64,000 nucleotides of DNA, taken from assembly GCA_016710585.1 (NCBI GenBank), contig JADJVN010000027.1, forward strand, positions 1 to 64,000, in the 5' to 3' direction. This DNA is from Saprospiraceae bacterium. GTDB lineage: Bacteria > Bacteroidota > Bacteroidia > Chitinophagales > Saprospiraceae. The position numbers and the translations under genes were made by a program. Under the pieces are notes generated by a model. That model was not told the DNA's origin, did no database searches, and was given only the letters and a program-made list of their open reading frames with translations. Position 1 is the stretch's first letter. Each line of letters opens with the position of its first letter. This document shows, in pieces, positions 46,440-54,409 of the stretch.

Positions 46440-48212
46440 TCATATCTTCTCTTCTTTTACAGCATTGATGCCTATCAACTTAAATAACTCCACCACGACT
46501 ATTGGAGTCAAGGATAATAAAATAACTAATTGCCATTGATCGCTATTGAGTTCTACAAGTTGGAAAATTTCTCTAACGAATGGAATTACCAACACAGCAA
46601 GAGCCATTAGCAGCGAAATTAAAATAGCCCATATTAGCATTTTGTTTTTTAGAGGATTATGTAAAAATGTTGATTTCAAGATAGAATGAACATTTGTCAC
46701 TTGTGTTAATTGTGCTAAGCACAAGGTAGCAAATGCCATGGTCTGACCCAAGGCTAATCCGCCATGGTGTTTACCATATATAAATGCGATTAATGGCAGT
46801 GTTCCTATCATAATGCCTTGATATAAAATCCTCCACACGACGCCTTTTGTAAGGAAACCGTCTGAAGTATTATTTGGCTTACGTTTCATAATATTAGCCT
46901 CAGCGGGATCCATTGTTAATGCCAATGCTGGTAAACTGTCTGTCACCAAATTAATCCACAATATATGGATAGACAATAATGGCACACCCAAATTAAATAT
47001 TGAAGTAACTAAAAGAAGAAATATCTCCCCAACATTGGTCGACAATAAAAATTGAATTGCCTTCATGATATTGTCATTGATACGACGTCCTTCTTTCACT
47101 GCTGTAACTATGGTAGCAAAATTATCATCTGTCAATACCATGTCTGCTGCTCCCTTTGCTACATCAGTGCCTACGATACCCATAGCTGCCCCTATATCAG
47201 CTTGCTTTAATGCTGGTGCATCATTTACACCATCACCAGTCATGGCTACGATTTGATTATTGTATTGCCAAGCTTTTACAATGCGAACTTTATGTTCTGG
47301 TGCCACACGTGCGTAAACTGAATATAAATGAACATTCTGCTTTAAATCCGCTTCGGATAATTTTTCCAATTCATTTCCAGTAATGGCTACATCACCTTCT
47401 TGAAAGATTCCAATTTGCTTTGCTATTGCTACTGCAGTAATTTTATGATCGCCTGTAATCATGACAGGTTTTATCCCTGCAGTACGACATTGCTCTACTG
47501 CTTTGATCGCTTCAGGACGCGCAGGATCAATCATTCCGATTAAGCCTAAGAATATTAAATGACTTTCGATTTGATCTACAAATACATCGGATGGGAAAAT
47601 AGAAATTGGCTTATATGCCACCGCTAAAACACGCAATGCGGATTGTGCCATTTGCTCATTCGCAGATTCAATTTTTTTAATATCTTCTTCGCTAAGAGAT
47701 TCTATTTTTCCATGAAGCATGATTTGATTGCAGCCACTCAAGACTTCATCTACACCACCTTTTACATGGACTTGAAAACGATCTTCCCATTGATTTATGG
47801 TGCTCATTCTTTTACGTTCCGAATCAAAAGGCACTTCTCCCAAACGCGGATATTGATGATCAAGTTCACTTTTCTTTAGCTGATAAATTATTCCAAAATC
47901 TAGCAATGCAGTCTCAGTGGGATCACCTGTATAAGAAATGATTCCATCAGCTGAAACAGTCATTTCTGCATCGGCACATAACATGGCAGCGACTACCAAA
48001 GATTTTTCTTGATCATTTAATTCAGAAGATAAATTCTCTCTATTAATTCCATCCAATTTATGATCTACATATGCCTCTACTACAGTCATTTTATTTTGAG
48101 TCAAGGTCCCGGTTTTGTCTGAACAAATAATACTTGCACTACCTAGCGTCTCTACAGAGGGCAAGGTGCGTATAATCGCATTTTTTAACCAAGCGCTGAA
48201 CACCCAAAGCAA
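46440..48212 (-). CDS. Cation-transporting P-type ATPase, C-terminal part (Ca2+ type, frameshifted)
   Basis: The open segment covers the catalytic half of a type IIA/IIB P-type ATPase. It contains the phosphorylation motif SDKTGTLTQN (Asp near residue 32), a nucleotide-binding region with FDSERKRMSTI and HVKGGVDEVL, then MITGDHKITAVAIA and TGDGVNDAPALKQADIG near 327-343. Four to five C-terminal helices follow (VTDSLPALALTMDP). It joins the preceding segment through VKKNAIIR-LPSVETLG after a slip in the six-base A run at 48181-48186. The likely role is Ca2+ (or Mn2+) export from the cytoplasm. Confidence 0.82.
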   Translation of the reverse strand: MLWVFSAWLKNAIIRTLPSVETLGSASIICSDKTGTLTQNKMTVVEAYVDHKLDGINRENLSSELNDQEKSLVVAAMLCADAEMTVSADGIISYTGDPTETALLDFGIIYQLKKSELDHQYPRLGEVPFDSERKRMSTINQWEDRFQVHVKGGVDEVLSGCNQIMLHGKIESLSEEDIKKIESANEQMAQSALRVLAVAYKPISIFPSDVFVDQIESHLIFLGLIGMIDPARPEAIKAVEQCRTAGIKPVMITGDHKITAVAIAKQIGIFQEGDVAITGNELEKLSEADLKQNVHLYSVYARVAPEHKVRIVKAWQYNNQIVAMTGDGVNDAPALKQADIGAAMGIVGTDVAKGAADMVLTDDNFATIVTAVKEGRRINDNIMKAIQFLLSTNVGEIFLLLVTSIFNLGVPLLSIHILWINLVTDSLPALALTMDPAEANIMKRKPNNTSDGFLTKGVVWRILYQGIMIGTLPLIAFIYGKHHGGLALGQTMAFATLCLAQLTQVTNVHSILKSTFLHNPLKNKMLIWAILISLLMALAVLVIPFVREIFQLVELNSDQWQLVILLSLTPIVVVELFKLIGINAVKEEKI

Positions 48213-49116
48213 GAGCCACTGTAGACACAGCAGGTAATCCTTCTGGGATTGCAGCTACTGCAAGACTTACCGACAACATAAACATACTCAATACAGAATT
48301 GCCATATAAGATACCAACGACAAAAATTAGAATGCAAATTAGTAATGCAGCGATGCCTAGCACTTTGCCAAGTTTTTCAAGTCGTATGCTCATCGGTGTT
48401 TTTGTCTCTTCCGTATTCTGCAACATATTTGCAATCTGACCAACTTGAGTCTGCATACCAGTCGCAGCGACGATTCCTTTGCCTCGACCATAGGTCACCA
48501 TGCCACTTGAAAAAGCCATATTTAATTGATCACCCAAAGCAATGTTGTCACCCACAATAATTTCATTCGTTTTGTCTACAGCGACTGATTCACCTGTGAG
48601 AGATGATTCTTGAATTTTTAAATTGGCCGATTCGCAAAGCCGAATATCTGCTGGAACGATGGAGCCTGTTTCTAAAATTATCAAATCGCCAGGCACTAGT
48701 TCTTTACTTGGAATGAGTGCAGTATTTCCATTGCGAACAACTTTAGTCTCAGGTGCAGCCAATTTTTTTAGTGCCTCGAGTGAGGACTCAGCCTTTATTT
48801 CTTGATAGGCGCCAATGAATGCATTAACAATCAATATCCCTAGGATGATATAAGTCTCCAACAAACCTTCTCCTTCCATTACTCCAACCACTCCTGAAAT
48901 GATAGCAGCAATAATCAAAACAATGATCATAAAACTTTTAAATTGATTAAAGAACACAATCCAGAACGATTTATGCTTTTTTCCTGTGAGTTCGTTGAAT
49001 CCATATTTTCCTATTCGAAACTTCACTTCCTCCTCGGAGAGTCCATTTGATAAATGAGTATTCAGAATAGCGGAAGATTGTTCTATGGTTCGATTATACA
49101 GAGTCTCTATATTCAT
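48139..49116 (-). CDS. Cation-transporting P-type ATPase, N-terminal part (frameshifted)
   Basis: The 325-residue segment starts MNIETLYNRTIEQSSAILNTHLSNGLSEEEV, the usual cation-ATPase N domain. It has RIGKYGFNELTGKKHKSFW, two helices (FMIIVLIIAAIISGVVGVM and TYIILGILIVNAFIGAYQE), the actuator-loop motif SLTGESVAVDK near 171-181, and AIPEGLPAVSTVALALGVQRLV of helix 4, which carries the Ca2+-site PEGL motif. It ends out of frame (CDYTHLALC). The whole enzyme would be about 890 residues, so one slip near 48181 is the only lesion. Confidence 0.82.
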   Translation of the reverse strand: MNIETLYNRTIEQSSAILNTHLSNGLSEEEVKFRIGKYGFNELTGKKHKSFWIVFFNQFKSFMIIVLIIAAIISGVVGVMEGEGLLETYIILGILIVNAFIGAYQEIKAESSLEALKKLAAPETKVVRNGNTALIPSKELVPGDLIILETGSIVPADIRLCESANLKIQESSLTGESVAVDKTNEIIVGDNIALGDQLNMAFSSGMVTYGRGKGIVAATGMQTQVGQIANMLQNTEETKTPMSIRLEKLGKVLGIAALLICILIFVVGILYGNSVLSMFMLSVSLAVAAIPEGLPAVSTVALALGVQRLVKKCDYTHLALCRDAR

Positions 49117-49359
49117 CTCTAGATCATTTATGATGTTAAAAAATTCAATTCGCTTAGAATTCTAGAGGCTAATTTACAAATTAATAGTGAAGATTATTCA
49201 TTTACCAAGGAAATACTTTTTGTATACCAATTCGGAATCCAATAAAATCTCAAGGTAAAGGAATTTTAAAAAATGAAATACTTTTAAAATATTTTCATTT
49301 TTAAAACTGGAAAGAAAATCAATTGGATGATGAATATTGACGAACCACAGCCGCAATAG

Positions 49360-49905
49360 TTATTCATTAGATCGCTTTGCATATTCTTCGTGTGTGATGC
49401 AAAACCAATTGCATTCTATATCATCGTAGTAATATGTATAGATCAAACTCATTCCAATTTTTTGAAGTACTTTGTTCGAAGCATGATTATCAATAGCAGC
49501 AGATGCATAAACTTTGTCAGTCTTTATCTGATTAAATGCATAATCCAAAGAGGCTATAGCAGTCTCTGTTGCGATTCCTTTGCCCCAATGTTTTCTGATC
49601 AATCTATATCCAAGATCATAAAATTTTGAATGATGGTTTGTCACATCAGTTACAAACTTCAGTCCTGACCATCCTACAAATTGATTGCTCTCTTTATCAA
49701 TAACTGCCCAACGACCGATACCATGATCCACATATTGCTGTCTTATGAAATTGATGACTTCAACTAGTTGCGCTTTGTCAGTAACTGGTTTGTTGCCGAG
49801 ATATCGATGTACCTCTGGATCAGAATCCAATTCATAAAGTGCATCAACATCTGTTGCTTCAAATTCACGCAGTAGGAATCTTTTTGTTTCGGTTAATACT
49901 TTCAT
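49360..49905 (-). CDS. GNAT acetyltransferase, RimJ/RimL-like
   Basis: The 181-residue product begins ETKRFLLREFEATDVDALYELDSDPEVHRYLGNKP, the RimJ/RimL pattern. The acetyl-CoA loop RKHWGKGIATE (near 113-123) and ASNKVLQKIGMSLIYTY near 146-162 complete the fold. It likely acetylates a protein N-terminus or a small amine. The downstream D-2-hydroxyacid dehydrogenase-like gene lies on the same strand 18 bp away, so they may be co-transcribed. Confidence 0.82.
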   Translation of the reverse strand: MKVLTETKRFLLREFEATDVDALYELDSDPEVHRYLGNKPVTDKAQLVEVINFIRQQYVDHGIGRWAVIDKESNQFVGWSGLKFVTDVTNHHSKFYDLGYRLIRKHWGKGIATETAIASLDYAFNQIKTDKVYASAAIDNHASNKVLQKIGMSLIYTYYYDDIECNWFCITHEEYAKRSNE

Positions 49906-49923
49906 GATTTTGATTACTTATCT

Positions 49924-50901
49924 TTAATTCTCAAATATATCCAAGATTTCGGGATTTGCAATATTACTAGGATTTCCTTGAATAAAATTCATTACATTTT
50001 CAAATGCTTTCTTAAAATATAATTCGTATGAATTTTTCTCTACATAACCCAAGTGTGGTGTGCAGATCACATTATCATATTTGAGAAATTCAAAATCTGG
50101 ATCATAAATTGGCTCACTTTCAAAAACATCGAGGCCAATAAAAATATTCTTACCACTTTTCAAAACATTGGATAATGCTCCCCTTTCGATTAACTCAGCT
50201 CTTGCAGTATTAATCAAAATAGAATTCTCTTTCATACTCATGATATCGGCTTCTTTTATGATACCTAATGTTTGTTGGTTGAGTCGAAGATGCAAAGTTA
50301 TAATATCCGAATATTGAAAAAAATATTCACGATTATTTGCTTTTTGGAAGCCATCTTCGACGGCTTTGTTTCTTGATACTTCACTGCCCCAAACCAAAAC
50401 ATTGGCTCCAAATACCTTGGCGTATTGTGCTATCTTTTGTCCAATCTTTCCATAGCCCCATATCCCAATTGTCTTACCATGTATCGATGTACCAATATTA
50501 ATTTGCCATTTTCCTCTTTTCATGCCATCAATAGCCTGGGGAATTTGACGCGCTACATTAAGCAGTAAAGCCCATGTCAACTCAGCAGGAGCTATGGGCG
50601 AACCCACACCTTCAGCCACCACCACATTATACTTAGTGCAATGGGCTAGATTCAAATGATTTGAGATTTTTCCAGTTTGACTTATAAGTTTAAGTTTTGG
50701 TAATCGGCACAATAAATCTTCAGTAATTTCAGTTCGTTCTCTGGTGAGAACTAAAATATCTGTATCAAACAATAGTTTAGAAAGTCCTTCTACATCCTTT
50801 TCTGAATGATGGATTATTTCTACTTCTTGGCCTGCTAAAATATCAAAACAACTAAGCTTCTCAACAACAAACTGATAGTCGTCCAAAATCGTTATTTTCA
50901 T
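49924..50901 (-). CDS. D-2-hydroxyacid dehydrogenase family protein
   Basis: The 325-residue NAD(P)-dependent oxidoreductase has a Rossmann motif GIWGYGKIGQ near 144-153. Catalytic residues are recognised as Arg in NTARAELIERG, Glu in VFESEPIYDP and His in CTPHLGYVEK (near 285-292). It reduces 2-keto acids or oxidises 2-hydroxyacids; the exact acid is unknown. It is close in layout to glyoxylate/hydroxypyruvate reductases and phosphoglycerate-dehydrogenase-like enzymes but lacks an ACT domain. It lies between the GNAT gene and the LamG lipoprotein, 10 bp after it. Confidence 0.84.
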   Translation of the reverse strand: MKITILDDYQFVVEKLSCFDILAGQEVEIIHHSEKDVEGLSKLLFDTDILVLTRERTEITEDLLCRLPKLKLISQTGKISNHLNLAHCTKYNVVVAEGVGSPIAPAELTWALLLNVARQIPQAIDGMKRGKWQINIGTSIHGKTIGIWGYGKIGQKIAQYAKVFGANVLVWGSEVSRNKAVEDGFQKANNREYFFQYSDIITLHLRLNQQTLGIIKEADIMSMKENSILINTARAELIERGALSNVLKSGKNIFIGLDVFESEPIYDPDFEFLKYDNVICTPHLGYVEKNSYELYFKKAFENVMNFIQGNPSNIANPEILDIFEN

Positions 50902-50911
50902 ATCATTGAAA

Positions 50912-51697
50912 TTATTGACAACAAGGCTCTAAATTAAACAATTCAGTGACTTCAAGTGCTGATAATTCTCTATTATATATTAAGATATCATCTATCCTTC
51001 CTGTATAAGCAGTTCCAATAAACATGTCACCTATATCTTGTGCTAAATGTAAATTAGAACAAGCACCATTGCCCGACTTAGACCTATTCAAAATACCATT
51101 AAAATAGATCTTATATATAGTATCATTTTTTGTAGCAACTACATGATGCCATTTATTTGTTAAAGCGACATACTCTTCTGCGCAATCGTTTGAGCTAGTT
51201 ATAGGCTTTGCCCAAACTGAACTATTATGTCCAAAAACAGCAAGTCTGCAATCATACAATCCAACAGACCATTCTCCCATTCTATCTGGGCATCTTTTTT
51301 CATCATTACCCCTTCCCAATAATACTTCAATGTTCTTTTCGAAAATTACTCTTTCCAAAGGTTGATACCAAATTGATATAGAAAACTTATCTAAATTATT
51401 AAGAAAACTTGAATTTGACGTCGTTAGAAATTCAGTTCTAAAACGCAACGAGTTTTCAAAGCGGAATGCACAATTCATATTTCCACTCCGATCATTAGTA
51501 GGAAGTGCTGAAGTTGGATTATTGAGATGATTTGAATTAGCTGATTTATCTTCAAGACTTCCATTACTAAAAGGATAAAAAGCTATTAATCCATTTTGTA
51601 AGTTTGATGGTAAACAATTAGACCTAATACTTGCTTCTTTACCACAACTTAAAAAACTAGCCAAAAAAATAAAAAGGAGTAGATTTTGCAATTTCAT
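50912..51697 (-). CDS. Lipoprotein with LamG/concanavalin-A-like domain
   Basis: The 261-residue product has a lipoprotein signal (LFIFLASFLSCGK, Cys18) and then a single LamG-like jelly roll: GLIAFYPFSNGSLEDKSANSNHL near 37-59, NCAFRFENS near 75-83, WHHVVATKNDTIYKIYFNGIL near 188-208 and GRIDDILIYNRELSALEV near 235-252. It ends in CC. Such domains bind carbohydrate or protein on the cell surface. It is upstream of the D-2-hydroxyacid dehydrogenase gene by 10 bp, with no clear functional link. Confidence 0.8.
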   Translation of the reverse strand: MKLQNLLLFIFLASFLSCGKEASIRSNCLPSNLQNGLIAFYPFSNGSLEDKSANSNHLNNPTSALPTNDRSGNMNCAFRFENSLRFRTEFLTTSNSSFLNNLDKFSISIWYQPLERVIFEKNIEVLLGRGNDEKRCPDRMGEWSVGLYDCRLAVFGHNSSVWAKPITSSNDCAEEYVALTNKWHHVVATKNDTIYKIYFNGILNRSKSGNGACSNLHLAQDIGDMFIGTAYTGRIDDILIYNRELSALEVTELFNLEPCCQ

Positions 51698-51807
51698 TTT
51701 TTCATTATTTCAAAAATTAAAACATCATTCATACTAGACACTTAGCATTTTCTTAATGTTTATTCAACCGATGTATAATTTGATAAAACGAAATAAATAA
51801 GAAGATA

Positions 51808-52758
51808 TTATTTGGTTAATTTTTTACTTAAAAATTTAACTAAATCCTTCTCAATTCTCTCCATAGATTGATTTGATGCCAAATGAAACTTAATTCTGTT
51901 TAATTCTGTTTTTGAATTTGCCATTCTATTGTACCACTTACTATGATTTGACTCACCAAAATACGTTCTCCACTTAGATTCATTTTCTTTTAATATTTCA
52001 TTACTTTTTATTGAATTGAAAGTGTTATCAACATTTGCTTGAAAGTACTTGAATAATCCATTTGATAATTTAAACGGTATTATTATTTCAGACCAACTAT
52101 GGTTTCCTTCTGAGACAACTTTAGCTTCAAAATCTAACAATGTAATCAATGCAACAAATGCCATTTCCCGTTCACTACACCATCCAAAAGTTGAAAATGT
52201 ATCGCAGAATTCTGAATAATACTTTAAGTCAGAATCCACAAGATCACTTAGAAACAAATAAGGCGTTCTGTCTATATCAGCAAAAGATTGATATTTTACA
52301 AAATCTTCTGACGGCTTTGTATCTTTTAAAAGTTTATTTGTGTTTGTAAAATATATTTCATATCTTGGATTAGGATCTACCCAATGCCATTGATAAGGAA
52401 TATTTATTATCTCACCTCTTGAACAGTTTGATGCTGTTTGGCTCGTAAATAATTTATGTAATATTTCGATCGAAAAATAGTTTAGAAGGTTTGTAGAATC
52501 CAAACTCAATAAATTGGATTCTTGGCAGAAGATATTATAACTACTACTATCTATTATGTAAAAATCATTAATGTGGTTTTGAATTAATGACTTAAAAAAT
52601 TCTGGTATTGTTAAAGAATCATAATTATGTTTCTTAATATCGAATTTTACTCTAGAATCTGCTTCTTTAGCTAAATTCTTTTTAGTCTCTGATAAACTGC
52701 AGGAAATTAAAATAAACAACAGAAATAAAAAAGTAATTTTATTCTTCATCCGCATCAA
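51808..52758 (-). CDS. Transglutaminase-like lipoprotein
   Basis: This 316-residue lipoprotein (signal LLFILISC, Cys20) has a probable Cys-His-Asp triad: GWCSEREMAF (Cys194), EGNHSWSEI (His220) and QANVDNTF (Asp244), spaced as in transglutaminase-like and microbial cysteine-protease folds. The rest is unrecognised. It may cut or cross-link proteins or peptidoglycan peptides in the periplasm or on the surface (inference). An alternative start is ATG at 52749. A TATATTTG box at 52809-52816 gives it a separate promoter. Confidence 0.62.
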   Translation of the reverse strand: MMRMKNKITFLFLLFILISCSLSETKKNLAKEADSRVKFDIKKHNYDSLTIPEFFKSLIQNHINDFYIIDSSSYNIFCQESNLLSLDSTNLLNYFSIEILHKLFTSQTASNCSRGEIINIPYQWHWVDPNPRYEIYFTNTNKLLKDTKPSEDFVKYQSFADIDRTPYLFLSDLVDSDLKYYSEFCDTFSTFGWCSEREMAFVALITLLDFEAKVVSEGNHSWSEIIIPFKLSNGLFKYFQANVDNTFNSIKSNEILKENESKWRTYFGESNHSKWYNRMANSKTELNRIKFHLASNQSMERIEKDLVKFLSKKLTK

Positions 52759-52808
52759 AATCTTTTGTCTAATTTCCTATTGTACTTCTTCATTTTGAAA
52801 ATTCCATA

Positions 52809-52816
52809 CAAATATA
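52809..52816 (-). promoter_or_regulatory. Predicted -7 box for the transglutaminase-like gene
   Basis: Minus strand reads TATATTTG; a TTTG lies about 15 bp further upstream, slightly closer than the usual -33. The leader would be about 45 nt. Confidence 0.5.
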
Positions 52817-52837
52817 CTAAAAATAAAATATCAAAGC

Positions 52838-52932
52838 CTCACCACCCTCGCGTGAAGGATATGGAGGGCAGCGCAACGCGCTGGTGCGAAGCACGGAACC
52901 CCGCAATAGCCTGACCCGAAGGGGCACGCCCA
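52838..52932. repeat. GC-rich multi-hairpin intergenic element
   Basis: In an AT-rich genome this ~95-bp stretch is about 60% GC. It contains three small hairpins in a row: AGCGC-AAC-GCGCT (52870-52882), GTGC-GAA-GCAC (52884-52894) and CCC-GAA-GGG (52915-52923). It ends in a CGCCC tail. From memory, similar GC-rich strings recur between genes in other Bacteroidota. It looks like a REP-like dispersed element. Confidence 0.55.
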
Positions 52933-52962
52933 AATCTTCATTTTATATTTAATGAATGGCAT

Positions 52963-52994
52963 AAAAAAAGCCCATCAGAAATGTCTGACGGGCT
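52963..52994 (-). terminator. Rho-independent terminator of the giant T9SS gene
   Basis: On the minus strand AGCCCGTCAGA pairs with TCTGATGGGCT (11 bp, one G-U) around CATT, followed by seven T. It ends the giant gene 31 bp after its stop at 53025. Confidence 0.85.
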
Positions 52995-53024
52995 CTATTA
53001 ATATGGAATAGTCTGAAAACTATT

Positions 53025-54317
53025 TTACTTAATAATCACAAATTTGTGATTGGCGATGGCGTGATCGCTCTTGACTCTGAGTGTATAGTTTGACTGTGGC
53101 AGAGCGGCTGTATTCACTTCGAATTTATGCTTTCCTGCTTTGACAATCTTATCTATAGTCTGTGTCATGATCGTGCGTCCTGCTTCATCTATGATCTCTA
53201 TTTCAATCTGAGCATCTGCTCCTGTCTGTATCTCTATGTTCAATAATTCATTGGCTGGATTTGGATACAACTGTACATTGAGTCCATTGTCTTTTGACTT
53301 GCGCAATGCAATGACTTTACTGTATGTGAATGATCCATCGCGATCTACTTGCTTAATCCTGTAGTAGTAAACGCCATTGGCTACTACATCAAAATCATCA
53401 TAAGTATAATCATGTCTTGCTGCTGATAGATTCGTTGAAGCTGCTTCTTTGCCTATTGCTACAAAGTTCTTCTCTGATTCATGTCTTCTCTCTATTACAT
53501 ATTCAAAATTGTTGATTTCTTTTCCTGTAATCCAATTCAATTCTGTATATGATCCATTGAAATTAGCATTGAAATCAATCCACTCTATAGGCAATACTGA
53601 CAAGATCAATCCCGCATCAACATTGGCTAATCTATCTCCTGTATTTACTCGCATTACTTGTGTCGTTCCTGTACCTTGTGATCCATTCACATCACTATCA
53701 ATATCATCATTTCCAACATTCGGTGTAGTATAACCATACTGACTTTGTGCTTGGAATTTTACATAGTAATCTCCAGCTGCTATACCATCAAGATTGTATA
53801 TACCATCGACACCTGTCGTACTTTCACTTACCACAACACCATTCAGATTCATCGCCATAACCTTCACTCCTTGAACTGGTTTTTCTCCTCCATCTTGAAT
53901 ACCATTTTGGTTTGCATCAAGCCATACAAAATTTCCAACTAAAGCTTTTACTTGGAATCCTGCATTGAAGTTCGTTACCATCGTTCCACTAGTCAAGTTT
54001 ACTTGCTCTGATGTATTCGGTCCAAATGCGTGTGTCAAATGACTATCTTTATTTCTATCCGTTCCTTGGAATGCTGCACTTGCTGCAAGATCTCCAGGTC
54101 TGTCATAACTTACATAATATCTTCCTGGCTTCACGCACTGGAATTTGTAATATCCATCATCTGACGGTGTGCCTGGTTTAGGTCCTGAAACTGCAGACGC
54201 AACTTTCAATCCTGTATTTGCATCAATCAAGAATACACTTAATCCATTGATACCATTCTCAAGATCTTGATATACACCATCTTTATTCAAGTCGTACCAA
54301 ACATCTCCACTGATCAT
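53025..54317 (-). CDS. Giant DUF11/SdrD-B surface protein, C-terminal segment with T9SS signal
   Basis: This is the last 430 residues of the giant protein. SdrD-B-like domains with Ca-binding-type Asp loops (DLNKDGVYQDLENG near 9-22; DANQNGIQDGGEKPVQGV near 133-150) come first. Then comes a fibronectin-like linker (LPIEWIDFNANFNGSYTELNW), a YYYRIKQVDRDG strand, and the type A T9SS signal (QLYPNPANELLNIEI ... AALPQSNYTLRVKSD). The ATG at 54317 is not a natural start; the coding frame continues from the next segment after a one-base deletion near 54440 (GTGGGAAGT read as GTGGAAGT). A strong terminator follows. Confidence 0.85.
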   Translation of the reverse strand: MISGDVWYDLNKDGVYQDLENGINGLSVFLIDANTGLKVASAVSGPKPGTPSDDGYYKFQCVKPGRYYVSYDRPGDLAASAAFQGTDRNKDSHLTHAFGPNTSEQVNLTSGTMVTNFNAGFQVKALVGNFVWLDANQNGIQDGGEKPVQGVKVMAMNLNGVVVSESTTGVDGIYNLDGIAAGDYYVKFQAQSQYGYTTPNVGNDDIDSDVNGSQGTGTTQVMRVNTGDRLANVDAGLILSVLPIEWIDFNANFNGSYTELNWITGKEINNFEYVIERRHESEKNFVAIGKEAASTNLSAARHDYTYDDFDVVANGVYYYRIKQVDRDGSFTYSKVIALRKSKDNGLNVQLYPNPANELLNIEIQTGADAQIEIEIIDEAGRTIMTQTIDKIVKAGKHKFEVNTAALPQSNYTLRVKSDHAIANHKFVIIK

Positions 54318-54409
54318 CGAACATCTGTATGCTCCTGCATCCCATGTTCTATCATCTTCTGATGGACTTAAGAAAATAGTTGCAGTTGTTCCTGCTCCAT
54401 TTGAATCAT

